Assembly: GCA_016874095.1 (NCBI GenBank)
Contig: VGVH01000001.1
Span: 353,745-417,744 of the forward strand
DNA from: Gammaproteobacteria bacterium
GTDB taxonomy: Bacteria > Pseudomonadota > Gammaproteobacteria > Steroidobacterales > GCA-2729495
Direction of reading: 5' to 3'
DNA length: 64,000 nt
The first letter of the stretch is position 1; each line of letters begins with the position of its first letter. Position numbers and translations under genes: made by a program. This document shows, piece by piece, positions 26,682 to 37,297 of this stretch. A model generated the notes under the pieces. The model did no database searches. It worked only from the letters and a program-made list of their open reading frames with translations, and had not been told where the DNA came from.

Positions 26682-27530
26682 CTATCGACGTTGACGAACG
26701 CGATGCAGTGGCACGCTGATTTCTCCCGCCGGATCGACGAAGCGTCGCGCTGCTGTGCCGGCCCAGGCGTGACCGTAAAGAACCTCGAGCGTCACCGGCA
26801 GCGCGCCGTCGGTCCCACGGCGCGACTCGTACGCGGAGATCATCGCCTGCCAGCGCCGGCGACCGGTCAGAGTGCGGCGGCGCTCCGGATGGCGGTTGGT
26901 GGCGCCGACGCTGCGCAGGTCGGCGATCCCGCGCAGGAGCTCGCGGTAGGTCACGTCGATGGTCTCCGTGTCGACGACGGGTTCGGCGAAACCGGCCCGG
27001 ACCAGCGCATCGCCCAGGTTGTGCATGTCCGGGAAATCCAGAGTGTGCGTGGCCGAATCCGGTTGCGGCCAGGCCTCCCGCAGTTCGTGCAGGCTGCGCG
27101 GCCCGAGCGTGGAAAACGCGAAAAGGCCGGGAAATTTCAGGACGCGGCGGATTTCGCGCAGGACTGCCGACGCGTCCTCGCACCAGGGCAGGAGCAGGTT
27201 GGCGACGACGAGATCGGCGCTCGCGTCGGGCAGCGGCAGGCGACGGGCGTCGGCGCAGACCCGCGCCCAGGGCTGCCGGCCTGTACCCAGCATGCCAGGC
27301 ACCAGATCGATCGCGATCAAGCTGGACTTAGCGAAGCAGGCGGCGAAATCGGCGGTCGCCTCGGGCGGGCCGGCGCCCAGGTCGAGGACGACGGCGGGAT
27401 CGAGGCTGACCGGTTCAAGCCGGTCGATCAGGCCGGCACGAACGGCGCCGTGCAGGAAATCCGCGGCCGCGTACCCGGCAGCAGCCCGACCGAAAGCCCG
27501 TGCGACGCCGCGGCGATCCGGGCCAGGCAT
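26682..27530 (-). CDS. bioC: Malonyl-ACP O-methyltransferase BioC
   Basis: 282 aa SAM methyltransferase (VVLDLGAGPPEATADFAACF, FSTLGPRSLHELREAW, LEVLYGHAWAG); adjacent to bioB. Confidence 0.87.
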   Translation of the reverse strand: MPGPDRRGVARAFGRAAAGYAAADFLHGAVRAGLIDRLEPVSLDPAVVLDLGAGPPEATADFAACFAKSSLIAIDLVPGMLGTGRQPWARVCADARRLPLPDASADLVVANLLLPWCEDASAVLREIRRVLKFPGLFAFSTLGPRSLHELREAWPQPDSATHTLDFPDMHNLGDALVRAGFAEPVVDTETIDVTYRELLRGIADLRSVGATNRHPERRRTLTGRRRWQAMISAYESRRGTDGALPVTLEVLYGHAWAGTAARRFVDPAGEISVPLHRVRQRR

Positions 27531-27538
27531 CGCCGGAC

Positions 27539-28510
27539 TCAGTGCCCGGCCGTCGCTTCCGCGGGCCGCATTCCCAAGCGCTGGAGCAGTGCCCGGTCGC
27601 GATCGGCGGCCGGATTCGGCGTCGTGAGCAGCCGCTCGCCGTAGAAGATGGAATTCGCTCCGGCAAAGAAGCAGAGCGCCTGCATCTCGTCGCTCATGTC
27701 GGTGCGACCAGCCGAGAGGCGTACGTGGGAGGCGGGCATGAGGATCCGCGCGATGGCGATGATCCGGACGAAATCGAGCGGATCCACGGCCGCCGCATCG
27801 GCCAGCGGCGTGCCCTCGACCGGCACCAGCTGGTTGATTGGAACGCTCTCCGGGTGAGCGGGCAGCGTGGCCAGCGTGTGGAGCAGGGCCAGCCGATCGG
27901 TGACTTCCTCGCCCATGCCGACGATGCCGCCGCAGCAGACCTTGAGCCCGGCAGCCCGCACATTGGCGAGCGTGTCGAGCCGGTCCTGGTAGCAGCGGGT
28001 GGTGATGATCTGCGGATAAAAGCGCTCCGAGGTGTCGAGGTTGTGGTTGTAGTAATCCAGACCGGCGGCCTTCAACTGGTGGGCCTGGGCTTCGGTCAGC
28101 ATGCCGAGGGTGGCGCAGGTTTCGAGGCCTAATTGGCGAACTTCGCCGATGATCGCGGCGAATTCCTGCACCTGGCGCGGCTTGGGGCTGCGCCAGGCCG
28201 CGCCCATGCAGAACCGCGTGGCGCCGCTGTCACGGGCCGCCCGGGCGCGCTCGAGCACTTCCTCGCGGTTCATCTGCTCGTCACGCCCGACGCCGGTGTC
28301 GTAGCGCAGGCTCTGCGGACAGTAAGCGCAATCCTCCGGGCAGCCGCCGGTTTTCACGCTCACCAACGTGCTGATCTGCACCTCGTTCGGGTCGAAATAC
28401 TGGCGGTGCAGGGTCTGGGCGCGGAACAGCAGGTCGTTCAGTGGCAGCCGGCCGAGCGCTTCCACCTCGCCCAGGGTCCAGTCGTGACGAATAGCGGAGG
28501 GGGTGCTCAC
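27539..28510 (-). CDS. bioB: Biotin synthase BioB
   Basis: GTG start at 28510 ([32 protein letters not shown]...); radical-SAM motif [28 protein letters not shown]. Confidence 0.95.
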   Translation of the reverse strand: MSTPSAIRHDWTLGEVEALGRLPLNDLLFRAQTLHRQYFDPNEVQISTLVSVKTGGCPEDCAYCPQSLRYDTGVGRDEQMNREEVLERARAARDSGATRFCMGAAWRSPKPRQVQEFAAIIGEVRQLGLETCATLGMLTEAQAHQLKAAGLDYYNHNLDTSERFYPQIITTRCYQDRLDTLANVRAAGLKVCCGGIVGMGEEVTDRLALLHTLATLPAHPESVPINQLVPVEGTPLADAAAVDPLDFVRIIAIARILMPASHVRLSAGRTDMSDEMQALCFFAGANSIFYGERLLTTPNPAADRDRALLQRLGMRPAEATAGH

Positions 28511-28563
28511 AGGCTTGAATTTCCTGGGGTTCAGGTGAGATTTGGAGGTCGCGCCGGGCGGCG

Positions 28564-29241
28564 TTGGGCGGCAGTATCGAAGTGCCTGACCAACCCTGTC
28601 AACCTGCCTTGCTCCACCAAGTTGACCAACTGCTCGACCGGCTGCTGCCGCCCCGTTGCCTGCTTTGCCAGGCGCCGGTCGGTGCGAACTGCTGCGCCGG
28701 CTGCCGCAGGGACCTGCCCTGGCTTCAGCATGCCGGGCGCCTCCACGCAGCGCTCGCCTACGAGTACCCGGTGGACCGGCTGATCGCGCGCGCGAAATTC
28801 GGTGGCCGTCGCGACTGCGCGCGCGTGCTCGGCGAGTGGCTGGCCGCCGACCTGCTCGCGTCGCGTGCATCGCCCTGGCCGGAGCTGATCATTCCCGTGC
28901 CGTTGCACCCGCGCCGACTGGCGGATCGCGGCTACAACCAGTCCGAGGACATAGCGCGTCCGCTGGCGGCGGCGACCGGTGCGCGCATCGACCTGCGATC
29001 CTGCCGGAGGCTGCGGGATACGCCGGAGCAGAGCCGGCTCAGCGCGAGCGAGCGGCGGCGCAATCTTCGCGGCGCATTTTCAGCGGGTCCCGGTATCGCC
29101 GGCCGCCGGGTGGCGATGGTCGACGATGTCATCACGACGGGCAGCACGATGGCCGCGCTGGCGCGCTCGCTGCTCGACGCGGGCGCGGCCAGCGTCGAGG
29201 CCTGGGCGGTCGCGCGCACTCAGCCGGGACGGAACAGGTAG
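28564..29241 (+). CDS. ComF-family amidophosphoribosyltransferase-like protein
   Basis: 225 aa; [22 protein letters not shown] zinc-finger-like start, [39 protein letters not shown] motif. Confidence 0.92.
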   Translation: MGGSIEVPDQPCQPALLHQVDQLLDRLLPPRCLLCQAPVGANCCAGCRRDLPWLQHAGRLHAALAYEYPVDRLIARAKFGGRRDCARVLGEWLAADLLASRASPWPELIIPVPLHPRRLADRGYNQSEDIARPLAAATGARIDLRSCRRLRDTPEQSRLSASERRRNLRGAFSAGPGIAGRRVAMVDDVITTGSTMAALARSLLDAGAASVEAWAVARTQPGRNR

Positions 29242-30104
29242 TCCAGCGCTATGCCGGCAAACACTGCGCCGCCGACGAGGTGGCTCTGCATGAACGCCTC
29301 GAAGCAACGGGTCGGGTCGCGATTCTCGATCAGCCTGCGCTGGTAGAGAAGCAGGCCCGAAACTGCGAGCAGTGAGGCGAAGTACCAGGGACCCATCTGC
29401 GCGAGCCGGCCGACCAGCGCGAGCGCCAGCACCAGCACGACCATGAGCAGGCTCACGACGAACACATCGGCACTGCCGAACAGTATCGCGGTCGAGCGGA
29501 TGCCGGCGCGCATGTCGTCCTCGCGATCGACCATGGCGTACTCGGTGTCGTAGATCACCGCCCAGACAACAACGGCGAGGAAGATCAACCAGGCGACGCG
29601 GGGAATGGCGCCGGTCACCGCGGCGTAGGCCATCGGCACGCTCCAGCCGAAAGCAGCGCCCAGGACCAGCTGCGGCGCAGAGATGAAGCGCTTGGCGAAC
29701 GGGTAGATGACGGTCAGCCCGCCGCCGGCAACGGCGAGCAGCTGCGCCGGGCGATTGAGCTGCAGCGCGAGTGCTATTGCAACCATCGAGAGGGCTGCAA
29801 AGAGGCCGAGCGCCTCGGCCGGCGAAACGGCGCCGCTGGCCAGCGGGCGAACGCGTGTGCGGGCGACGCGGCCGTCGAAGTCGCGATCAGCCCAGTCGTT
29901 GATGACACAGCCGGCGCTGCGCATCACGACGACACCAGCGACGAACACCAGGAACAGCCGCTGGTCCGGTCGGCCGTCCGCGGCGAGCCACAGGGCCCAA
30001 AGTGTCGGCCAGAGCAGCAGCCAGATGCCGACCGGCCGGTGCAGGCGCATCAGGCGGGCGTAGTGATGAAGCGTTCCGCGGGCCATGGTTCTGCCGCGCA
30101 TCAT
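29220..30104 (-). CDS. ubiA: 4-hydroxybenzoate polyprenyltransferase UbiA
   Basis: 294 aa; MRLHRPVGIWLLLWPTLWALW, CVINDWADRDFDGRVARTRVRPLASG, DTEYAMVDREDDMRAGIRSTA. Confidence 0.95.
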   Translation of the reverse strand: MMRGRTMARGTLHHYARLMRLHRPVGIWLLLWPTLWALWLAADGRPDQRLFLVFVAGVVVMRSAGCVINDWADRDFDGRVARTRVRPLASGAVSPAEALGLFAALSMVAIALALQLNRPAQLLAVAGGGLTVIYPFAKRFISAPQLVLGAAFGWSVPMAYAAVTGAIPRVAWLIFLAVVVWAVIYDTEYAMVDREDDMRAGIRSTAILFGSADVFVVSLLMVVLVLALALVGRLAQMGPWYFASLLAVSGLLLYQRRLIENRDPTRCFEAFMQSHLVGGAVFAGIALDYLFRPG

Positions 30105-32200
30105 ACGGTGGCGTAGCGCCCGGCATCACCCACCCAGCGTGCGACCAGCGCCTCGACGCTCGCGGGCGAGTTGGCGATGAGTTCGCGACCCAGTTGCTGC
30201 ACGAGGGGCGCCAGGGCGGCATCTCGGATCAGGTCGGCCACCCGCAACTGCATGAGGCCGGTCTGGCGCGTGCCGAGGACTTCGCCCGGGCCGCGCAGCT
30301 CGAGGTCCTTCTGCGCGACCACGAAGCCGTCGTTGGTGTCGCGGAGCACCTCCAGGCGTTCGCGTGCGAAACCGGCGAGCGGCGGCTGGTAAAGCAGTAC
30401 GCAACTGGACGCCGCCGCGCCGCGACCCACCCGGCCCCGCAGTTGATGCAATTGCGAGAGGCCCATCCGTTCCGCGTTTTCGACGATCATCAGGGTTGCC
30501 TCGGGCACATCGACGCCGACTTCGATGACGGTCGTTGCGACCAGCAGCTGGACCTTCCCCGCCGCGAAATCCCTCATCACGGCGTCCTTCTCCTCGGACT
30601 TCATGCGGCCATGGACTAGCCCCACGGCCAGCTCCGGCAGCGCCTCGCACAGCGCGCGCCGGGTCGACTCGGCGGCCTGCGCTTCCAGCAGATCCGAATC
30701 CTCGACCAGCGGGCAGACCCAGTAGGCGCGCTGGCCGCCGAGCGCCGCCTCGCGCACGCGCGCCACGACTTCCGGCCGCCGACGCGCCGGCAGCGCGACG
30801 GTCTGCACCGGCGTACGGCCAGGCGGCAGCTCGCGGATGATCGAGGTGTCGAGGTCGGCGTACAGCGTCATTGCGAGGGTGCGCGGAATCGGCGTAGCCG
30901 TCATCACCAGCTGATGTGGCCGCAGGTCACCGACGCTGCCCTTCTGCATGAGCGCCAGCCGCTGGTGCACGCCGAAACGGTGTTGCTCGTCCACGATCAT
31001 CAGCGCCAGGCTGCGGTACTCGAGTCCCTCCTGGAACAGCGCGTGCGTCCCGATCACGACCTTCGCCCGGCCGCTGCCGATGTCCTCGTAGGCGCGCAGG
31101 CGCTCGCCGCGGGCGAGGCTGCCGGACAGCCAGCAGACGTCGATGCCCAGCGGCTCGAACCAGCGCGTGAAGCTTCGCCGGTGCTGCTCGCTCAGGAGCT
31201 CTGTCGGCGCCATCACGGCGACCTGGTGTCCCGCGGCGACGGCGCTCAGCGCTGCAGCAGCGGCAACGACGGTCTTGCCACAGCCGACATCGCCCTGCAC
31301 GAGCCGCATCATCGGGTGTGGCTCCCGCAGATCCACGTCTATCTCCGCGAGCACGGTGCGCTGGTCGCCGGTCAGCCCGAATCCGAGACCCGCGAGGAAC
31401 CGCTGCCTGAGATCGGCGTCGCCCGCGAGTGCCGGTGCGCGCTCAGCACGGCCACGTTCGCGCAGGCGCCGCAGGCTCAGGTGGTGCGCCAGCATTTCCT
31501 CGAGCGCGAGCCGCCGTTGCCCGGGATGGCGTCCGGCAGCGAGCTGCTCGAGCTCGGCATCGGCGGGCGGGCGGTGCAGATAAAGCAACGCGTCGCGCAG
31601 GGTGGGCAGGCCTTGCCCTCCCAGCAGCGACTCCGGCAGCGCGTCCGCGAGAGTCGGCAGGCAACGGTCGATGGCCTGGTTCACGAGCGAGCGCAGCCGG
31701 AACTGCTGCAGTCCCTCGGTAGTCGGGTAGACGGGCGTCAACGTCTGCTCGAGCTCAGGCACTGCAGCGGCCGGACCAGCAGCAAACAGGCGGTATTCGG
31801 GGTGCACCATCTCCAGCCCGCCGGCGCCGCTGCGCGCTTCTCCGTAACAGAGGATTCGTGCACCGCGCACGAGGCCCGACTGCTGCGACTTGCTGAAATA
31901 GAAGAAGCGCAGCGTCAGCAGCCCGGTGCCGTCGCTCACCCGGCAGAGCAGGCTGCGACGACGGCGGTACACGACTTCGGCGATCTCCACCTCGCCACTG
32001 ACCACCGCGCGATGGCCCGGCACGAGCGAGCCGATGGGCGTGATGCGGGTGCGGTCCTCGTATCGCTGGGGCAGGAGGAAGAGGAGATCCGCTGCCTGAT
32101 TCACGCCCAGCCGCGCGAGCCGCTCGGCGAGCGCCGGGCCGACCCCGCGCAGGCCCTGCAGCCCCGCGTCCCGCGCCGCCTTCGCTACTGACTTCGCCAT
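30101..32200 (-). CDS. recG: ATP-dependent DNA helicase RecG
   Basis: 699 aa; wedge/OB domain, RLVQGDVGCGKTVVAAAAAL, VDEQHRFGVHQR, TATPIPRTLAMTLYADLD, VEVGVDVPEATLMIVENAERMGLSQLHQLRGRVGRG. Confidence 0.96.
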   Translation of the reverse strand: MAKSVAKAARDAGLQGLRGVGPALAERLARLGVNQAADLLFLLPQRYEDRTRITPIGSLVPGHRAVVSGEVEIAEVVYRRRRSLLCRVSDGTGLLTLRFFYFSKSQQSGLVRGARILCYGEARSGAGGLEMVHPEYRLFAAGPAAAVPELEQTLTPVYPTTEGLQQFRLRSLVNQAIDRCLPTLADALPESLLGGQGLPTLRDALLYLHRPPADAELEQLAAGRHPGQRRLALEEMLAHHLSLRRLRERGRAERAPALAGDADLRQRFLAGLGFGLTGDQRTVLAEIDVDLREPHPMMRLVQGDVGCGKTVVAAAAALSAVAAGHQVAVMAPTELLSEQHRRSFTRWFEPLGIDVCWLSGSLARGERLRAYEDIGSGRAKVVIGTHALFQEGLEYRSLALMIVDEQHRFGVHQRLALMQKGSVGDLRPHQLVMTATPIPRTLAMTLYADLDTSIIRELPPGRTPVQTVALPARRRPEVVARVREAALGGQRAYWVCPLVEDSDLLEAQAAESTRRALCEALPELAVGLVHGRMKSEEKDAVMRDFAAGKVQLLVATTVIEVGVDVPEATLMIVENAERMGLSQLHQLRGRVGRGAAASSCVLLYQPPLAGFARERLEVLRDTNDGFVVAQKDLELRGPGEVLGTRQTGLMQLRVADLIRDAALAPLVQQLGRELIANSPASVEALVARWVGDAGRYATV

Positions 32201-32228
32201 TCAGCTACGGCGCCGGATGGGGCGCCGC

Positions 32229-32609
32229 TCAGCCGGCGAGGATCGCGTCCGCCTCGACCGAAGAGCCGCGCGGCAGGGCGGAGACCTGCAACGCCGCGCG
32301 CGCCGGGTACGGCCGCGGAAAGTACTCGGCCATTATCTCGTTGACGGCGGCAAAGTGGGCGAGATCCGTCAGGTACACCGTGACCTTCACGGCGCTGCCG
32401 AGATTCATGCCAGCGGCCTCGGCCACGGCGCGCAGGTTGCGGAACACCTGGTGGATCTGCGCGCGGATGTCGCCAGCGACGAGCTGGCCGGTGGCGGGAT
32501 CGAGCGGGATCTGCCCCGACACGTACACGGTGCCGCCAGCGCGTATCGCCTGCGAGTAGGTGCCGATTGCGGCCGGTGCCGCCGTGGTGCTGATCGCCTG
32601 CTTCGCCAT
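32229..32609 (-). CDS. ridA: RidA-family enamine/imine deaminase
   Basis: 126 aa; [51 protein letters not shown]. Confidence 0.93.
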   Translation of the reverse strand: MAKQAISTTAAPAAIGTYSQAIRAGGTVYVSGQIPLDPATGQLVAGDIRAQIHQVFRNLRAVAEAAGMNLGSAVKVTVYLTDLAHFAAVNEIMAEYFPRPYPARAALQVSALPRGSSVEADAILAG

Positions 32610-32678
32610 GCGCGCGCCTCCTCGCTGTGACCGGTATGGCGCGTCGGGTGCGCCCGTGGCCCATTCTAGGGCAGTCCG

Positions 32679-34847
32679 TCAGGCTCCGGTGCGCGTGACT
32701 TTCTTGACCATCTTCATGCGGCGGATGCTCTTGATGACGTTCGCCAGGTGCACGCGATCGCGCACGCCGAGGACGAAAATGAGCGCGGCGGAGTCCTCGA
32801 GGTGCTCGTCCACCGATACCTGCTCGATATTCGACCCGGTATCGCCGATGCGGGCGGCCACTTCGGCGAGCACGCCCGGGCGGTTCTCGACGTCGACGCG
32901 GATCTCAAGCGGGAAGTCGCGCTCGATGCCGCTCTCCCACATGACGGGAATCCACTTGTGCGGCTGCTTGCGATACTCGCCGAGATTGCCGCAGGCCGTC
33001 CGGTGGATCACCACGCCGCGACCGGCGCTGAGATATCCCATGATCGGATCGTCAGGGATCGGGTGGCAGCAGCGGGCGTAGCTGACGACGAGCCCCTCCG
33101 TGCCGGCTATGACGATGGGTGTCGGCGTGCCGGTGGTCGCGGCTGAGGCTGTAACCGGTTTCTTCTGCAGCAGTATCTGCGCGATGACCGGGGCCAGCCG
33201 TTCGCCCAGCCCGATCTGTTCGAACAGTTCGCTGGTATTGTCGAGTTGCAGCTCGTCGAGCAGCTTCTTCATCTGCTCTCCGGAGACCTTGCGCAGCGAG
33301 GAGTCGAAATCGCGCAGCGACTGGTCGAGCAACCGCTTGCCGAGATCCCGCGCCTCCCCCTTCTTCATGTCCCTGAGGAAATGGTGGATCGCGGCGCGCG
33401 CCTTTGCGGTCGCTACGAAATTCACCCAGGCCGGATTGGGTCGGGCGCCGCGGGCGGTGACGATCTCGATTGTCTGACCGTTCTGCACCTGGCTGCGCAA
33501 GGGCACGAGGCGCCGGTCGATCTTGGCGGCGACACAGCGGTTGCCGACGTCCGTGTGCACGGCATAGGCGAAGTCGACGCAGGTGGATCCGCGGGGCAAT
33601 CGCAGAATGTCGCCTTTGGGCGTGAACACGTAGACCTTGTCGGGGAACAGGTCGACTTTTACGTGCTCGAGGAATTCCTCCGAATCGGTCGCGACCTGCA
33701 TCTCGTTGATGATCGCCAGCCACTCGCGCGCGCGGGCCTGCGGAGGAACTGCGTCGCGTTCGCTCTGCGGATCCTTGTACAGCCAGTGCGCTGCGATACC
33801 GCTCTCGGCGATGCGGTTCATCTGCTCGGTGCGGATCTGCACCTCGATAGGAATGCCGTTCGGACCGATCAGCACGGTGTGCAGGGACTGGTAGGCGTTG
33901 ACTCGAGGTATCGCGATGTAGTCCTTGAACTTGCCGGGCGAGGGTTTGTAGAGCTGGTGCACGATGCCGAGCACGCGGTAGCAGCTGTCGACGTCCGGCA
34001 GGATCAGTCGGAAGGCGAACACATCGGCGATCTCGCCGAGCGCATGTCCCTTGCGGATCATCTTGCGGTAGATGCTGTAGAGGTTCTTCTTGCGGCCGAG
34101 CACGCGGCAGTCGATGCCGGCTTCCTTGAGCCCCTTCTCCAGCCGGTCCTCGATCCGCGACAGGAATTGGCGCTGGTTGCCCTCGGCGCGGCGCACGGCC
34201 TTGTCGAGCACGCGGTAGCGCAACGGGTAGGCGTGCTTGAAGCCCAGGTCCTCGAGCTGGCTCTTGATCGCGTGGATACCGAGGCGGTTGGCGATCGGTG
34301 CGTATACGTCGAGTGTTTCCCGCGCGATGCGCCGCTTCTTCTCGAGCGCCAGCGCGTCGAGCGTCTGCATGTTGTGCAGCCGGTCAGCGAGCTTGACGAG
34401 GATGACGCGGATGTCCTGCACCATCGCCAGCATCATCTTGCGGAAGCTCTCTGCCTGCGCTTCCGCGCGGCTGGTGAAGGAGAGCTTGTCGAGCTTGCTG
34501 ACGCCATCCACCAGCGCCGCCACATCGGCGCCGAACTTGTCATGGATGTCGGTTCTGGCGGCCGGGGTGTCTTCGATGACGTCGTGGAGCAACGCTGCCG
34601 CTATCGTCTGCCAGTCCATGTGCAGGTCGGCCAGGGTGCTGGCGACGGCAACCGGATGGCTGATGTAGGCCTCGCCGGAGAGGCGCTTCTGGCCTTCGTG
34701 CGCCGCGGCGCTGAACTCGTAGGCCGCGGCGACCTTCTCAACCTGCTCCTCGGGCAGATAACTGAGCCGCGCAATGAGCTGCCGCAGGCCGAAATTCTTC
34801 CGGCCTATCAGTAGCAGTCGATCGAGTATCGCAGCGCCGTAGTCCAT
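32679..34847 (-). CDS. spoT: Bifunctional (p)ppGpp synthetase/hydrolase SpoT
   Basis: 722 aa; intact HD motif (AALLHDVIEDTPA), synthetase domain, TGS (VYVFTPKGDILRLPRGSTCVDFAYAVHTDVG) and ACT domains; next to rpoZ. Confidence 0.95.
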   Translation of the reverse strand: MDYGAAILDRLLLIGRKNFGLRQLIARLSYLPEEQVEKVAAAYEFSAAAHEGQKRLSGEAYISHPVAVASTLADLHMDWQTIAAALLHDVIEDTPAARTDIHDKFGADVAALVDGVSKLDKLSFTSRAEAQAESFRKMMLAMVQDIRVILVKLADRLHNMQTLDALALEKKRRIARETLDVYAPIANRLGIHAIKSQLEDLGFKHAYPLRYRVLDKAVRRAEGNQRQFLSRIEDRLEKGLKEAGIDCRVLGRKKNLYSIYRKMIRKGHALGEIADVFAFRLILPDVDSCYRVLGIVHQLYKPSPGKFKDYIAIPRVNAYQSLHTVLIGPNGIPIEVQIRTEQMNRIAESGIAAHWLYKDPQSERDAVPPQARAREWLAIINEMQVATDSEEFLEHVKVDLFPDKVYVFTPKGDILRLPRGSTCVDFAYAVHTDVGNRCVAAKIDRRLVPLRSQVQNGQTIEIVTARGARPNPAWVNFVATAKARAAIHHFLRDMKKGEARDLGKRLLDQSLRDFDSSLRKVSGEQMKKLLDELQLDNTSELFEQIGLGERLAPVIAQILLQKKPVTASAATTGTPTPIVIAGTEGLVVSYARCCHPIPDDPIMGYLSAGRGVVIHRTACGNLGEYRKQPHKWIPVMWESGIERDFPLEIRVDVENRPGVLAEVAARIGDTGSNIEQVSVDEHLEDSAALIFVLGVRDRVHLANVIKSIRRMKMVKKVTRTGA

Positions 34848-34898
34848 GCCCGGATTCTACATCCGGGGTCGCGGGCCGCCTCCGCAGCGGATCGCTCT

Positions 34899-35192
34899 TT
34901 ACAGAAGATCCGAGTCGTCGTTCATGTTGATCGGCGGCCCGCCCAGCAGGTCGTTCGCCTGCTCAGCGGCAAAGAGCTCCGCCGGGGTGGGATCTGCCTC
35001 GAGCAGTATCTCCGGCCCGACCAGCCCCGCCGCGATTTCGCGCAGCGCCAGCACCGTCGGCTTGTCGTTCTCCCAGTCGAGATGATTGGGAGCGCCATTG
35101 GCGAGCCGGCGCGCGCGCTTCGCGGCGACCGTTACCAGCTCAAAGATGTTCTCGACGTTGCCCAGGCAGTCTTCAACGGTGATTCTGGCCAT
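34899..35192 (-). CDS. rpoZ: DNA-directed RNA polymerase omega subunit
   Basis: 97 aa; [38 protein letters not shown]...[15 protein letters not shown]. Confidence 0.96.
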   Translation of the reverse strand: MARITVEDCLGNVENIFELVTVAAKRARRLANGAPNHLDWENDKPTVLALREIAAGLVGPEILLEADPTPAELFAAEQANDLLGGPPINMNDDSDLL

Positions 35193-35330
35193 GCTCTTGC
35201 TCGAAAGTCCGGTCGGCTGAAAAGGACGGTCAGGCTACCTGCTGCGCGTCGGGACGCACAATGGCATATGCCCAAAGGTGCTAACCGGACGAGCAGATTG
35301 GCCTGTATTTCAAGCGGAAAGCGTTGTCTT

Positions 35331-36047
35331 TCACGGCTGGATTGTGCGGGCTGAGTCCTCGATGCGCCCGTCGCGAATTCGGATGACGCGGTCCGCTTCC
35401 AGCGCAAAGTCGTCGTCATGCGTGACCATGACGAAGGTCGTTCCTGATTCGCGCGCCAGCGTTCGCATCAGGTCGAAAACCACGCGACCGCTGCGGGTAT
35501 CCAGGTTGCCGGTCGGCTCGTCGGCGAGCACCAGCGCGGGATTGTTCGCCAGGGAGCGTACTACCGCCACGCGCTGCTGCTGGCCGCCCGACAGCTGCGC
35601 GGGGCGGTTTTTCAGCTTGTCGCCCAGTCCGACCAGGTCGAGCAGGTCGCGCATGCGCCGCTCCTGCCCGGCCTGAAATGCCGGGCCCTTGATCCTGCAG
35701 GGCATGAGGGCGTTCTCCAGCACGTCGAACTCGGGCAGGAGATAGTGAAACTGAAATATGAATCCGAGCCGATCGCGACGCATGCCGGCGCGGCCCAGTT
35801 CGTCGAGATTGCCGACCTCGTCTCCCGCGATGTGAACCTTTCCCGCGCTGGGCCGGTCGAGCAGGCCCATGATGTTCAGCAAGGTCGTCTTGCCGGAACC
35901 GCTGCCGCCGACGATCGCAACGAATTCGCCACAATTGACGCGAAACGAGACATCGAAGAGGACCGGCGTTTCCACCCCGGCGCTGACGTAGGTCTTGCTG
36001 ACCCCGGCGAGTTCGATGACCGGGGGTCCGTTGCCGGTGCGCTGCAT
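35331..36047 (-). CDS. ABC transporter ATP-binding protein (LolD/MacB-NBD-like)
   Basis: 238 aa from ATG at 36047; GGSGSGKTTLLNIMGLLDRPSAG, LSGGQQQRVAVVRSLANNPALVLADEPTGNLD. Confidence 0.93.
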   Translation of the reverse strand: MQRTGNGPPVIELAGVSKTYVSAGVETPVLFDVSFRVNCGEFVAIVGGSGSGKTTLLNIMGLLDRPSAGKVHIAGDEVGNLDELGRAGMRRDRLGFIFQFHYLLPEFDVLENALMPCRIKGPAFQAGQERRMRDLLDLVGLGDKLKNRPAQLSGGQQQRVAVVRSLANNPALVLADEPTGNLDTRSGRVVFDLMRTLARESGTTFVMVTHDDDFALEADRVIRIRDGRIEDSARTIQP

Positions 36048-37297
36048 CAGCTGCCCCTGATGACCTGCATGGGGTCGATGCCGCCCGCCCGGCGCGCCGG
36101 GAAGAATGCAGCCACGACCCCGACGGTGATCGCCACGCCGGCAGCGCCGGCAAGCAGCCACGGATCAATCTGAATGTTGAAGACAGGCGTCAGGCGTCCG
36201 CCCGGCCCCGGCGCGCGAACGTTGGAGAGCATTTCCAGCATGCCGATACCTGCAGGTATGCCGACAGCACATCCGAGCAACGCCAGCAGGAAGCCCTCGA
36301 CGACGAAGATCGACTGGATTTCGACCGGTGTGGCGCCCATCGCTTTCAGGATGCCGATCTCGCGGTACTTGCCGGTGACGGACATGATGAGAATGCTCGC
36401 GATGCCGAAGCCGGCGGCGACGATGGTGGAGATCAGCACCATGTTGATGGTCTGGTCCTGGGCGCCCAGGGTGCGGAAAACGTTCGGGTTGTCCTCGATC
36501 CACGATCGCGCCCGAAATGGCATCGAAACGGCGAGCGCCCGCGCCGTTACTTCCGCCTGGTAGAAATCGCGTATGCGAACGCCGATGCTGCTGATGGCGC
36601 TGCCGAGTTCGAGCAGCGACTGCGCATCGCGCAGGGTGAGGAAGACCTGTCCGTCATCGAGTTGGCCGGAGCCCGTCTCGTAGATGCCGGCGACAGTAAC
36701 TGACAGCGCCTGCCCGCCCGGGCCGATCAGTCGCAGCTTGTCGCGCATGCGGATGCCGAAATCCCGCGCGAGGCGGGTGCCGATGACGACATCGCCGGTA
36801 ACCATCTGCAGGAAGTTACCTTCGAGCAGATTCTCCTCGACGCTGACGATACGGTCGTGCCGTTCCGCCAATACGCCGGTGGCGCGCACGGACTCCCGTC
36901 GCGCGCCGCGGAACAGGAACGCATTGCCGGTTGCAACTGGCGAAACCACCGTGATTTCCGGATCGGCTTCGAGTGCCGGCAGCCACTGGCGCCAGTCGTC
37001 GATGCTGTCGATGCCGCGTGGCAAGTTCACGGTTTCGCCGACGTACAGCGGAGCACCCGGTCCGGCCGGCAGCCGCCATGCCCCAACTGGTGTGCGTTCG
37101 GCAGGCTCGAGCACGATGTGCGGGATGCTGCCGGTGACATTGCCGACAATGGAGCGCTGTGTCCCGCCGATCGTGGTTCTGAGGTACACGATCAGCAGGA
37201 CGCTGATCGCAACCACGCCGATCGTGAGCAGCGACTGCCCGACGCCGTACCGCAAGTGGCGCAGCGCAACCGACAGCGTGAAGAAGCTGAGCTTCAC
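36047..37297 (-). CDS. ABC transporter permease, MacB/LolCE-like (FtsX domain)
   Basis: 416 aa from GTG at 37297 (VKLSFFTLSVALRHLRYGVGQSLLTIGVVAISV...); periplasmic domain, C-terminal MGATPVEIQSIFVVEGFLLALLGCAVGIPAG FtsX region. Confidence 0.9.
   Translation of the reverse strand: MKLSFFTLSVALRHLRYGVGQSLLTIGVVAISVLLIVYLRTTIGGTQRSIVGNVTGSIPHIVLEPAERTPVGAWRLPAGPGAPLYVGETVNLPRGIDSIDDWRQWLPALEADPEITVVSPVATGNAFLFRGARRESVRATGVLAERHDRIVSVEENLLEGNFLQMVTGDVVIGTRLARDFGIRMRDKLRLIGPGGQALSVTVAGIYETGSGQLDDGQVFLTLRDAQSLLELGSAISSIGVRIRDFYQAEVTARALAVSMPFRARSWIEDNPNVFRTLGAQDQTINMVLISTIVAAGFGIASILIMSVTGKYREIGILKAMGATPVEIQSIFVVEGFLLALLGCAVGIPAGIGMLEMLSNVRAPGPGGRLTPVFNIQIDPWLLAGAAGVAITVGVVAAFFPARRAGGIDPMQVIRGS

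Noticed and set aside
33246-34814. 522-aa plus-strand ORF antisense to spoT
   Set aside because: Same antisense artefact; SpoT motifs are on the minus strand.
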